A stretch of DNA of 64,000 bases from Thermobacillus sp. ZCTH02-B1 (GTDB taxonomy: Bacteria > Bacillota > Bacilli > Paenibacillales > Paenibacillaceae), in contig NZ_LZRU01000030.1 of the NCBI RefSeq assembly GCF_002159085.1, forward strand, positions 62,001 to 126,000, written 5' to 3'. Positions within the stretch are counted from its first letter, which is position 1, and each line of letters opens with the position of its first letter. Under the pieces are notes generated by a model. That model searched no databases. It was not told where the DNA came from and saw only the letters and a program-made list of their open reading frames with translations. This document shows positions 18,095 through 25,903 of this stretch, piece after piece. Position numbers and translations under genes: made by a program.

Positions 18095-19480
18095 TTATCC
18101 TTTTTTGTATTTCGCGAATTCCCGATCGATCTTCTTGACCGCGTCGTCCAGATAGGACTTGATCGTCGCCTCGTCGGTCGCCCTGTTCTGCGCGATCCGG
18201 AGCAGGACGTCCTTCGCGAAGGTTTCGGACAGGTACGGATAACCGACGGAGACGGGACGCGCCTTGTTCCGGTTTTGCACCTGGAACTGCATGACTTTCC
18301 AGGCTTCGTTGAAATACGGATTGTCCGTGTTGGTGTCGATCACGTCGATCGCGTTGATCCGGGCCGGGATGGAACCGTTCTTCTGGTAATATTCCCGCGA
18401 GGCTTCGTCATTGGTCAGCCATTCCATCACCTCGATGACCTGCGGAAGACGGTCTTCGGAAATATTGGCGCTTCTGACGAATGCCCAGCTGCCCGACGGC
18501 GTGTACAGCCCGTCATATTGCGCGTTCATCTTCGGATAGCGGAGCGTTCTGTACTTCAGATCGGGATAATTGTTGAATTCGTTGACATACCAGAAGCCGG
18601 TGACGGACAGCGCGGCCTGCCCCGAATGGAACGCCTTCTCGGGTTCGGACGCGCTGGCCAGCGGACGATCGCCCGCGAACAATTGGGCGTATTTCGTCAT
18701 GGCCTCGACCGTTTCGGGAGAGTTCAGCACGCCGTCCACCGTCAGGCCGTCGTCGGCGACGATGTTGGAACCGTTCGACCAGACCAGCGGCGTGAAGTAG
18801 TACGTGCCGGTTTCATAAACGCCGCTCGCCACGTCGGTCAGCAGCGTGCTTACGGCCACCGCGTATTTTTCGAAGGCCGGATCGTTGCTGGTCGCGGCGT
18901 AATTGTCGATGTCCCGGGCGAGCTCCAGCAGCTGATCCCAGGTCCAGTCTTCGTCGGGACCCGGAATTTTGGCCTTGATCTCCTCCGGCAGCGCGTTGAT
19001 CATGTCCTCGTTGTACATGATGACGACCGCCGAATCGGTGTAGCCGAGCGCGTACAGTTTCCCGTTCACCGTACCCTGCTGCAGGATCGAGGCGGTGAAC
19101 CCGTCGGCGAATCCCTCGCTGAGATACGGACCGACCTCGCCGATGACGCCCGCTTCCACATAGGCGGCCACGTCCGGCCCGTCCAGCGTGAAGATGTCGG
19201 GCATGTCGCCGGCCGTGATGGCGGCGTTCAGCTTGTCGATGTAGCCCGACCCGGCGCCGGCCCGCGTGATGTTCTCGATGACGACCTGCGGCTTGTCCGG
19301 ATGCAATTCGTTGTACTTGGCCACGCGGTCGGCGAACATTTTGCCTTCGGGAGTGTCGGCGGACGCCTGCGTCCAGACCACGATCGTATCCTTCTTGTCG
19401 TTTTTGCCCCCGCCGCTGCAACCCGCAAGCAGCGTCAGCACCACGAGAGCAGCGAGCAGAACAGCCAGATGCTTTTTCAT
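18095..19480 (-). CDS. Extracellular sugar-binding lipoprotein of an ABC importer
   Basis: A 461-residue family 1 solute-binding protein. A lipoprotein signal (MKKHLAVLLAALVVLTLLAGC) ends at the lipobox Cys, followed by a Gly/Lys/Asp linker and the IVVWTQASADTPEGKMF opening strand typical of sugar-binding proteins. The ATG at 19480 is set by GGAGGGG five bases upstream; a longer ORF start lies within the promoter. It is the first gene of the operon, directly behind the operator and SigA promoter, and is divergent from the LacI-type regulator. Confidence 0.93.
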   Translation of the reverse strand: MKKHLAVLLAALVVLTLLAGCSGGGKNDKKDTIVVWTQASADTPEGKMFADRVAKYNELHPDKPQVVIENITRAGAGSGYIDKLNAAITAGDMPDIFTLDGPDVAAYVEAGVIGEVGPYLSEGFADGFTASILQQGTVNGKLYALGYTDSAVVIMYNEDMINALPEEIKAKIPGPDEDWTWDQLLELARDIDNYAATSNDPAFEKYAVAVSTLLTDVASGVYETGTYYFTPLVWSNGSNIVADDGLTVDGVLNSPETVEAMTKYAQLFAGDRPLASASEPEKAFHSGQAALSVTGFWYVNEFNNYPDLKYRTLRYPKMNAQYDGLYTPSGSWAFVRSANISEDRLPQVIEVMEWLTNDEASREYYQKNGSIPARINAIDVIDTNTDNPYFNEAWKVMQFQVQNRNKARPVSVGYPYLSETFAKDVLLRIAQNRATDEATIKSYLDDAVKKIDREFAKYKKG

Positions 19481-19551
19481 GTGACCCCTCCGTCTGCGTG
19501 ATAAATTTGAGAATAAGTGTGAAACCATCGAGAAAAATTTGAGAAAAATAT

Positions 19552-19567
19552 AAGAATACGTATTCTT
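19552..19567. promoter_or_regulatory. Perfect 16-bp LacI-type operator palindrome
   Basis: AAGAATACGTATTCTT is a perfect inverted repeat with a central CG step, as favoured by LacI-family proteins. It starts 6 bp after the -10 box of the ABC operon promoter, so it covers the transcription start. Similar half sites (CGTATTCT at 19647-19654 and AGAATATG at 19671-19678) lie nearer the regulator gene. Confidence 0.8.
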
Positions 19568-19573
19568 GAAACC

Positions 19574-19602
19574 ATCATATCCGATGCCAAAATCGCTGTC
19601 AA
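19574..19602 (-). promoter_or_regulatory. SigA promoter of the fructoside ABC/GH32 operon
   Basis: TTGACA (minus strand, 19602-19597), a 17-base spacer and TATGAT (19579-19574). Close to consensus; the operator lies immediately downstream. Confidence 0.85.
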
Positions 19603-19731
19603 CCATGATTTAAAGTCTTAAAAAACAGAGATTTTCGTTTGGAAATCGTATTCTGGTGTTCGATTATTTGAGAATATGCTATCATAGTTTTAGCCATGCG
19701 GTACGGAATTATGCACGCTCGGGAGGGCAAC

Positions 19732-20730
19732 GTGAAAAAACGAATCACGATGAAGGAGATCGCCCGGCTGGCCAATGTGTCGCAGGCCACGGTCTCGCGG
19801 GTCATCAACGGAAACCCCGATGTCAACGAGGAACTGGCGGCGCGGGTATGGAAGGTGATCGAAGAGGTCGGGTATGTACCGAACCAGACCGCCCAGACCC
19901 TGAAGCGCAATCAATCGAAGCTGATCGGGGTCAGCGTGTCCGAAATGTACAACCCGTATTTCGTCGAGCTGGTCGATCATCTGGAGGACAAGGCGCGAAA
20001 GCTGGGGTACAATATCATTCTCCACAACGCCAAGCACAATCCGATTCTGGAGTGGGAGAATATCCAGAATTTCCTGACCCGGCAGATTGACGGATGCATC
20101 ATCGTCCCCGCCGGCAGACACAATCTCGAACGGATCGGCAAACTGCCTGTTCCGGTCGTTTCCATCACGCAGACGGTGGATGCGCTGGACAGCGTGGCCA
20201 TCGATCACTTCAAGGCGGGAAAACTCGCGGCTCACAGCTTCATCCGGTCCGGCCACACCTCCTTCGCCTACATCGGGAAAGCCGACGACGAGAAATACCT
20301 CGGTTTTGCCAGCGGGCTGTACGAGCACCAGCTTCCCGTTTCGGCCGTCCGGGTGCTGGAACTCGAACAGACGTCCAACGATCATTTTCTCGTGCGCCAG
20401 GGAATCGAGAAGCACTTCCGGGAGTTCGATGCGTTCCCGTTCACCTGCGTATTTACGGAAAACGACATCATCGCCCTGGAATGCATCAGGCTGGTGGAGG
20501 AACGGGGGCTCAAGGTCCCGGAAGACATCAGCGTGATCGGGTTCGACGATACGCTGCTGTCGAAAATCATGGGCATTTCCAGCATCCATCAGCCCATCGA
20601 AGAAATGGTGACGACGACACTGGAACTGCTGATCAACCGGATCGAAGGCAAGCTCTCCCCCGACATCGTCAGCATCCAGCTGGAACCGACGCTGATTACG
20701 CGCAGAAGCTCCAATCATCGCCGGATATAA
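19732..20730 (+). CDS. LacI-family transcriptional regulator of the GH32/ABC operon
   Basis: A 332-residue LacI/GalR regulator. The N-terminal helix-turn-helix reads TMKEIARLANVSQATVSRVING and continues with the hinge YVPNQTAQTLKRNQSKLIGV; the rest is the periplasmic-binding-like effector domain, with ends IGFDDTLLSKIMGISSIHQP typical of the family. Start chosen as GTG at 19732 because GGGAGGG lies four bases upstream and the HTH then begins near residue 7; an ATG at 19696 has no RBS. It is divergent from the ABC operon and most likely represses it at the palindrome 165 bp away. Confidence 0.92.
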   Translation: MKKRITMKEIARLANVSQATVSRVINGNPDVNEELAARVWKVIEEVGYVPNQTAQTLKRNQSKLIGVSVSEMYNPYFVELVDHLEDKARKLGYNIILHNAKHNPILEWENIQNFLTRQIDGCIIVPAGRHNLERIGKLPVPVVSITQTVDALDSVAIDHFKAGKLAAHSFIRSGHTSFAYIGKADDEKYLGFASGLYEHQLPVSAVRVLELEQTSNDHFLVRQGIEKHFREFDAFPFTCVFTENDIIALECIRLVEERGLKVPEDISVIGFDDTLLSKIMGISSIHQPIEEMVTTTLELLINRIEGKLSPDIVSIQLEPTLITRRSSNHRRI

Positions 20731-20732
20731 AG

Positions 20733-20770
20733 CGAAAACGGCAGCCGCGGTGCTGCCGTTTCGTTATTTT
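20733..20770 (+). terminator. Terminator of the LacI-family gene
   Basis: CGAAAACGGCAG pairs with CTGCCGTTTCG around an 8-base loop, followed by TTATTTT. It begins 3 bp after the stop codon. Confidence 0.85.
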
Positions 20771-20793
20771 GGTCATCTATCCGAAGAACAGCA

Positions 20794-21001
20794 CGTTGCA
20801 ATGCGCTGATCAGTCCGCCGGCGCGTCGAACGGCGGCCTGTTCAGCGTTGCAATGCGCTGATCAGTCCCCCGGCGTGCCGGTCGGCGTCCTGTTCAGCGT
20901 TGCAATGCGCTGATCAGTCCCCCGGCGTGCCGGTCGGCGTCCTGTTCAGCGTTGCAATGCGCTGATCAGTCCCCCGGCGTGCCGGCCGGCGTACCGTTCA
21001 G
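20794..21001. repeat. Four tandem 52-bp repeats at the 3' end of glpX
   Basis: Units start at 20794, 20846, 20898 and 20950 and are nearly identical (the first and last differ most). Each holds the palindrome CTGATCAG and a GC-rich CCGG/GGCG block. Read on the minus strand, each unit boundary repeats the last codons and stop of glpX (CAACGCTGAAC versus the gene's CAGCGCTGAAC), so the array seems to have grown by duplication from the gene's end. The last unit contains the glpX stop codon. Confidence 0.9.
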
Positions 21002-21963
21002 CGCTGCAGCAGCGGCTTGTTTTTGAGCATATGGATCGACCGGATGAACCGGATCGTCTGCGTCTTTCCGCGCATCACCATCGAATGCGTCTCGGCGCGC
21101 CCGCCCTCGAGGTAGCGGACGCCGCCCAGGAATTCGCCCGGCGTGATGCCCGTCGCGGCAAAAATGACATCCCCGTCGCCCACCATGTCGTTCATCCCGA
21201 GAATCCGGCGCGGATCGTCGAGCCCCATCGACAGGCAGCGCTGATATTGCGCGTCGTCCTCGAACATCAGCCTGCCCTGCAGCTCGCCGCCGAGGCATTT
21301 GATCGCCGCCGCGGCGAGCACGCCCTCGGGCGCGCCGCCCGAACCCATGTACAGGTCGATGCCGGTCTCGGGAAAGCAGGGCGCGATCGCGCCGGCGACG
21401 TCGCCGTCGGACAGGAACTTGATCCGCACGCCGGCTTCCCGGAGCACCCGGATGAGCTCCGCGTGGCGCGGACGGTCGAGCACCATGACGGTGAGATCCG
21501 ACAGCGGCTTGCCCAGCGCGAGCGCCGCCTTCTCCACCGTCGTCCGCGGCGGGTCCTTCAGGCTGAGCTTGCCGGCGAGCGCGGGGCCGACCGCGAGCTT
21601 CTCCATGTACATGTCCGGCGCGTGCAGCAGCCGGCCCTTGCCCGCCACCGCCAGGACGGACATGGCGTTGTTCAGCCCCTTCGCGACGATCTCCGTGCCC
21701 TCGAGCGGATCGACCGCGATGTCGACCTCCGGTCCGGTTCCGTCGCCGAGCTTCTCGCCGATGTAGAGCATCGGCGCCTCGTCCATCTCGCCCTCGCCGA
21801 TGACGACGGTGCCGCGGATCGAGACGGAATCGAACATGCGCCGCATCGCTTCCGTCGCCGCGGCGTCCGCCGCATGCTTGTCGCCACGGCCCATCCACGG
21901 GGCGGCGGACAGCGCCGCCAGCTCGGTCACGCGGACCAGTTCCAGCGCGAGTTCCCTTTCCAT
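20998..21963 (-). CDS. glpX: Class II fructose-1,6-bisphosphatase
   Basis: A 321-residue GlpX-type phosphatase that makes fructose-6-phosphate in gluconeogenesis. Visible family motifs: GEGEMDEAPMLYIGEKLG (about 56-73), IAVDPLEGT (metal site), KFLSDGDVAGAI and MGSGGAPEGVLAAAAIKC. Length is normal. The ATG at 21963 has TAGGAGGAAGG upstream; the longer ORF start overlaps the ppsR end. It is 10 bp after ppsR and part of the ccpN-ppsR-glpX unit, which fits control of gluconeogenesis. Its last three bases fall inside the tandem repeat. Confidence 0.95.
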   Translation of the reverse strand: MERELALELVRVTELAALSAAPWMGRGDKHAADAAATEAMRRMFDSVSIRGTVVIGEGEMDEAPMLYIGEKLGDGTGPEVDIAVDPLEGTEIVAKGLNNAMSVLAVAGKGRLLHAPDMYMEKLAVGPALAGKLSLKDPPRTTVEKAALALGKPLSDLTVMVLDRPRHAELIRVLREAGVRIKFLSDGDVAGAIAPCFPETGIDLYMGSGGAPEGVLAAAAIKCLGGELQGRLMFEDDAQYQRCLSMGLDDPRRILGMNDMVGDGDVIFAATGITPGEFLGGVRYLEGGRAETHSMVMRGKTQTIRFIRSIHMLKNKPLLQR

Positions 21964-21973
21964 GGCCTTCCTC

Positions 21974-22822
21974 CTAACGGTTTTGCCGTTTTTCCTGCGC
22001 TTCATGCATCATCCTCATGATGATCGCCGCCGTCTCCTCGATCGACCGGTAGGTGACGTCGATCACGGGACAGCCGAGCGCCTCCATGACGGACCGGGCG
22101 TAGGCGAGCTCCTCGCGGATGCGCTCGCCCGAAGCGTAGGACACCCCGCCGGGCAGGCCCATCTCGCGCAGCCGCTCGCCGCGGATCTCCCGGAGACGGT
22201 CCGGATCCATCGTCAGGCCGACGATCAGCGCATCGGCGGGATTTTCCATGAGCTCCGCGGGCGGCCTGACCTCGGGCACGAGCGGCAGATTCGCCGTGCG
22301 GATGCCCTTGTGCGCGAGGAAGACGCTGAGCGGCGTTTTCGACGTGCGCGACACGCCGATCAGGATGACCTCGGCCTGGAGCAGCCCGCGGACGTCCTTG
22401 CCGTCGTCGAACCGGATCGCGAACTCCACCGCCTCGATTCTCCTGAAATAGTCCTCGTCCAGCTGGTGCAGCAGGCCCGGCTCGCTCCTGGGCGACCCGT
22501 TGAACGTGTCGATGTACGCCTGCATCATCGGCCCGAGCACGTCCACCGCGCGGACGCCGCGCCGTCCCGCTTCCTCGCGCATCATCTCGCGCAGCTCGGG
22601 CTGCACGAGCGTGAACGCGATGAAGGCGCCCGTCCGGGCCGCCTCCTCGACGATGGCGGCGATCTCGTCCTCGTCCTTGATCGGGGCGTACCGTTTCAGC
22701 CGCACATCGCGGTCGTCGAACTGGCGAACCGTCGCCTTCGCCACCGCCTCCGCCGTCTCGCCGACGCCGTCCGAACAAATGAAAATGGTCTTCGGTCTCT
22801 TCCCGTTCTCCGTTTCCGTCAC
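21974..22822 (-). CDS. PpsR/YqfL-type bifunctional kinase-pyrophosphorylase (PPDK regulator)
   Basis: A 282-residue DUF299 protein that phosphorylates and dephosphorylates pyruvate phosphate dikinase or PEP synthase. The N-terminus KTIFICSDGVGETAEAVAKATVRQF and the P-loop-like GVSRTSKTPLSVFLAHKG (about 154-171) are diagnostic. It overlaps the ccpN stop by 4 bp (start within ATGA-type overlap), the conserved Bacillales ccpN-yqfL pair. No target dikinase gene lies in the window. Confidence 0.95.
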   Translation of the reverse strand: MTETENGKRPKTIFICSDGVGETAEAVAKATVRQFDDRDVRLKRYAPIKDEDEIAAIVEEAARTGAFIAFTLVQPELREMMREEAGRRGVRAVDVLGPMMQAYIDTFNGSPRSEPGLLHQLDEDYFRRIEAVEFAIRFDDGKDVRGLLQAEVILIGVSRTSKTPLSVFLAHKGIRTANLPLVPEVRPPAELMENPADALIVGLTMDPDRLREIRGERLREMGLPGGVSYASGERIREELAYARSVMEALGCPVIDVTYRSIEETAAIIMRMMHEAQEKRQNR

Positions 22823-23478
22823 CTACGTCCGCCTCCTTCACGCGGCGCCGGCGGCTGCGGGTTTCCGGCAAACCGTTGCGCCAGGTGCCGGAGCGTCACG
22901 CGGCCGACCGCCTCAAGCGCCCCGTCCCGCCCGCGCACCACCGGCAGACAGTCGAGCTCGCGGGCGAGCATCAGGCGCAGCGCCTCGATCGCCTCGTCCT
23001 CCGGCGAGACGGTCGCGACATTCGGCACGCGCGTCATGACGAGGCTGACCGGAAGCGCCGAAGCGTCCGCTCCTCCGATCGTCACCTTCAGCAAGTCCTT
23101 GGCCGTCACGATGCCCGTGAACCGCTGCTCGCGGTCGACGACGATCAGCCCGTCGACGTTCTCGGTGAACAGCGCGACGACGGCGTCGTGCACCGTGCTC
23201 TGTTCGCCGACGCTGACGGGCACGGCCATGACGTCCTTCACCTTGACGCCCGCCAGCCCCCGCGCAGCGGACCCGGCGGTGCGGGCCGGCCCCGGGAAAT
23301 AGCCGACCTTCGGCTTCGCATCGATGAGGCCGAGCATGACCAGCAGCGCCAGATCGGAGCGAAGCGTCGGCCGGCTGACGCCCAGCATGTTGGCGAGCTG
23401 TTCGCCCGTGATCGGCGCGTGCCGCTCCACGAGCCGCACGATCTCCATTTGTCTCGCAGTCAGTTCGATGGCCAACAC
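22819..23478 (-). CDS. ccpN: CcpN, gluconeogenesis repressor with HTH and two CBS domains
   Basis: A 219-residue repressor. The N-terminal winged HTH reads IELTARQMEIVRLVERHAPITGEQLANMLGVSRPTLRSDL, followed by ARPKVGYF-like KPKVGYFPGP and two CBS domains (VKDVMAVPVSVGEQSTVHDAVVALF; VPNVATVSPEDEAIEALRLMLARELDCLPVV). In B. subtilis CcpN represses gapB, pckA and the sRNA SR1 on glucose. The tail after the second CBS is Arg/Gly/Pro-rich. Start is GTG at 23478 by N-terminal alignment to the family; AAAGG lies close upstream, a weak site. Next genes ppsR and glpX fit the role. Confidence 0.93.
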   Translation of the reverse strand: MLAIELTARQMEIVRLVERHAPITGEQLANMLGVSRPTLRSDLALLVMLGLIDAKPKVGYFPGPARTAGSAARGLAGVKVKDVMAVPVSVGEQSTVHDAVVALFTENVDGLIVVDREQRFTGIVTAKDLLKVTIGGADASALPVSLVMTRVPNVATVSPEDEAIEALRLMLARELDCLPVVRGRDGALEAVGRVTLRHLAQRFAGNPQPPAPREGGGRR

Positions 23479-23488
23479 AACCTTTTAT

Positions 23489-23539
23489 GGAACATTCTAT
23501 TCCGGGAAATAGAATATCATATTGAAAAATATGATACAA
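23489..23539. promoter_or_regulatory. Two inverted repeats upstream of ccpN (possible autoregulatory sites)
   Basis: TTCTATTCCGGGAAATAGAA and, next to it, ATCATATTGAAAAATATGAT form two near-perfect palindromes in an AT-rich stretch between ccpN and the leftward promoter. TATGATATTC-type halves resemble the CcpN box (TRTGHYATAYW) with one mismatch. They may be CcpN sites or promoter elements. Confidence 0.4.
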
Positions 23540-23583
23540 CATTTCAGATTACCCTGCCGCCTGTTGCTTCCGATCGCTCCCTC

Positions 23584-23670
23584 TTGCTTTTCGCCCCCGT
23601 TTTTGCTAGGATGAATGCAGGTGAACACACCGTCCATACCCGACGAACGGGCTGGGCGGTGTTTTTCTTT
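23584..23670 (+). ncRNA. Candidate short transcript: promoter, ~45 nt, intrinsic terminator
   Basis: TTGCTT (23584-23589), a 17-base spacer and TAGGAT (23607-23612) predict a start near 23619. A strong hairpin (ACACCGTCCA at 23627 with TGGGCGGTGT ending 23662, inner ACCCG/CGGGC) and TTTTTCTTT follow at once. No plus-strand gene lies before or after it, so it is either a small RNA or an orphan terminator. It is divergent from ccpN. Confidence 0.4.
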
Positions 23671-23744
23671 CGCGGATCACCGGTTGAAAATAGAATCAAA
23701 ATTTCTCCTATCTCCCCGGATCCCTCCACCGGTACCCGCATATC

Positions 23745-23821
23745 CGAAAAAATGAGCGAAGAAACTTCCTCTATTGCGGCGCATCGGCCGAATTTCGACC
23801 AAATGGAGGAAGTTTCTTCGC
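23745..23821 (-). terminator. Long-arm terminator after pepF
   Basis: GCGAAGAAACTTCCTC at 23756-23771 and GAGGAAGTTTCTTCGC at 23806-23821 are a perfect 16-bp inverted repeat with a 34-base loop. On the minus strand the second arm is followed by TCATTTTTT, so it should end the pepF transcript. The loop is unusually large. Confidence 0.7.
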
Positions 23822-23892
23822 CTCTTGAAGCCGCACCCTCGTATCGTGCAACTCGTGCAACGTCGAAGACGCTCCGGGCTCATGGTCAGGGC

Positions 23893-25680
23893 TCATGGCC
23901 CAAGCGACAGGAACGCGTCGACATCCTTCAGCGGAACCGCCGCCGCCTCGCGCCAGAACGCGATGTCGTCGAGCCGCACGCCGAGATGCTTCCACGCGAG
24001 ATCCTCGACGGTCATGGCGCCGGTGTCGCGCAGCAGCGCGGCGTAACGGGCCGCAAACGCCGGGCCCTCGGCCGCGGCCCGTGCGTAAAGGCCGCTGCTG
24101 AACAGGTACCCGAACGTGTACGGGAAGTTGTAGAACGGCACGTCCGTCAGATAGAAATGCAGCTTCGACGCCCAGAAATGCGGATGATACGCCCCGAGCG
24201 CGCCGCCGTACGCCTCCCGCTGCGCCTCCTCCATCAGGGTGCACAGCTCCTCCGCGGACAGGAGGCCTTCCCGGCGCCTCTCGTAGAAGCGCGTCTCGAA
24301 CAGGAACCGCGCGCGGATGTTCATGAAGAACGCGACGGCCCGCTGCAGCCGGTCGTCGAGCAGCGCCAGCTTCTCCGCCGGATCGGACGCCTCCCGCACC
24401 GCCGAATCGGAGATGATCCATTCGGCAAACGTCGACGCCGTCTCGGCCACGTTCATCGCATATTCCTGCGCGAACGCCGGCAGATCGTTCATCACGTGCT
24501 GGTGGTACGCGTGGCCGAGCTCGTGCGCGAGCGTCGAGACGTTCGCCGCCGTGCCCGAATAGGTCATGAAAATGCGCGTCTCGCCGGCGATCGGAAACGA
24601 CGTGCAGAAGCCGCCGGGACGCTTGCCGCCGCGGTCCTCCGCTTCGATCCAGCGCTCCCGGAACGCCCGCTCCGCCAGTTCGGCCATGTCCGGGCTGAAC
24701 TCCCGGAACCGCCCGACGATGAAGGCGGCCGCCTCTTCGTACGGCACGGTTCGCGCGGCCGCACCGATCGGCGCCTCGACGTCGTGCCAGTCGGGCTGTT
24801 CCAGCCCGAGCAGCTCCGCTTTCCGCCGCAGGTACCGTACGAGCGCCGGGCGCGTCTCGTCAACCGCGGCCCACATCGCCTCCAGCGTCTCGGGCCGCAT
24901 CCGGTTCATGTCGAGCGGCTCCTTCAGCACGCTCCTCCACCCGCGCCGGTCGTACAGCTTGAGCCGGAAGCCGGCGATCCGGTTCAGCGCCTCGGCGCAC
25001 AGATCGGCCTGGCGCGCCCATTCCGCCTCCCAGCTCCCGAACGCCGCCTTCCGGACGCCGCGGTCCCCGTGGTACAGCAGATTCTGCATCTGCCCCGCCG
25101 ACCAGGTTTTCACCTCTCCCGTCTCGTCCGCCGCCCGAAAACGGGTCCGCCCGACGATCGTGTTGTACAGCTCGCCCCACCCGTGATAGCCGTTCACCGC
25201 GAGATCGCCGGCGAGCGCCTCCTGCTCGGGCGGAAGCTTCTCCTTCGCCCGCTCCCGCCGCTGGACCACGTAAAACGCCGCCGCGCCGGGACCGCTTTCC
25301 GACGACAGCCAGCCTTCGAACATCTCGTCGCCCGCGGCGCCCAGCGCGCGGTCGTACAGCGTCATGACCGCCTGGAAAGCCGCGGCCAGATTCTTCACCC
25401 GGTCATCCAGCGCGGCCGCCCGCCGGTCCGCGACATCGGCCGCCGTCAGGCAGGCCGTGAACGATTCCGCTTCCCTGAGACGGGCCAGAATCGACTGCGC
25501 GGTCCGCGTCCACTCGCCGAGCAGGTCCGCGGTGACCGGCGCGTCTTCCGCGGCGCGCAGCGACCGTTCGAACGCCGCGATGTCCCGCTCGAGACCGTCG
25601 AGCTCCGCCGCGAACGCTTCGGACCCCGAGCCGCCGGGATAGATATTGTCGAGATTCCAGCTCATGTCGAGCCGATGCAT
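23893..25680 (-). CDS. Oligoendopeptidase F-type M3 metallopeptidase
   Basis: A 595-residue cytoplasmic zinc peptidase that cuts short peptides. The zinc motif HELGHAYHQH is at about residues 381-390, followed by the third ligand region NVAETASTFAEW. The N-terminal helical domain starts MHRLDMSWNLDNIYPG, as in PepF/YjbG-type enzymes. Length matches the ~595-residue clade 3 PepF group. The ATG at 25680 has AAAGGAGC about 12 bases upstream; an in-frame ATG lies five codons on. It stands alone between terminators. Confidence 0.93.
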   Translation of the reverse strand: MHRLDMSWNLDNIYPGGSGSEAFAAELDGLERDIAAFERSLRAAEDAPVTADLLGEWTRTAQSILARLREAESFTACLTAADVADRRAAALDDRVKNLAAAFQAVMTLYDRALGAAGDEMFEGWLSSESGPGAAAFYVVQRRERAKEKLPPEQEALAGDLAVNGYHGWGELYNTIVGRTRFRAADETGEVKTWSAGQMQNLLYHGDRGVRKAAFGSWEAEWARQADLCAEALNRIAGFRLKLYDRRGWRSVLKEPLDMNRMRPETLEAMWAAVDETRPALVRYLRRKAELLGLEQPDWHDVEAPIGAAARTVPYEEAAAFIVGRFREFSPDMAELAERAFRERWIEAEDRGGKRPGGFCTSFPIAGETRIFMTYSGTAANVSTLAHELGHAYHQHVMNDLPAFAQEYAMNVAETASTFAEWIISDSAVREASDPAEKLALLDDRLQRAVAFFMNIRARFLFETRFYERRREGLLSAEELCTLMEEAQREAYGGALGAYHPHFWASKLHFYLTDVPFYNFPYTFGYLFSSGLYARAAAEGPAFAARYAALLRDTGAMTVEDLAWKHLGVRLDDIAFWREAAAVPLKDVDAFLSLGP

Positions 25681-25838
25681 CGTTCTGGCTCGCTCCTTTC
25701 CCGCCCCGTCCCGCGCCGGGCGGGTGCCGGGGCGATGGGATGGCATCCTTATTTTATACCAAGAAAAAGGGGCATGCGTCCGTCCGGAGGACCTCCCGAT
25801 GCCCGGACCGCCGACCGTCTCCCCCGCCGGACACGCGG

Positions 25839-25878
25839 AAGGCCGGCCGAACCCGCTTCGGCGGGACCGGCCGGCCTT
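25839..25878. other. Strong GC hairpin between DUF2225 and pepF genes
   Basis: AAGGCCGGCC and GGCCGGCCTT arms with a further ACCCGC/GCGGG pairing inside. No T-run follows on either strand, so it is a terminator-like structure rather than a clear intrinsic terminator. It lies 26 bp after the DUF2225 stop. Confidence 0.45.
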
Positions 25879-25903
25879 CCCCGGATTACGCATGCCATGC
25901 GTC

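Noticed and set aside
20794..21001. CRISPR array
   Set aside because: Units are 52-bp head-to-tail copies with no variable spacers and no cas genes nearby.
23677..23883. 68-residue minus-strand ORF across the pepF terminator
   Set aside because: It spans a terminator hairpin, has no RBS and no recognisable domain; kept only as a note under the inverted-repeat finding.
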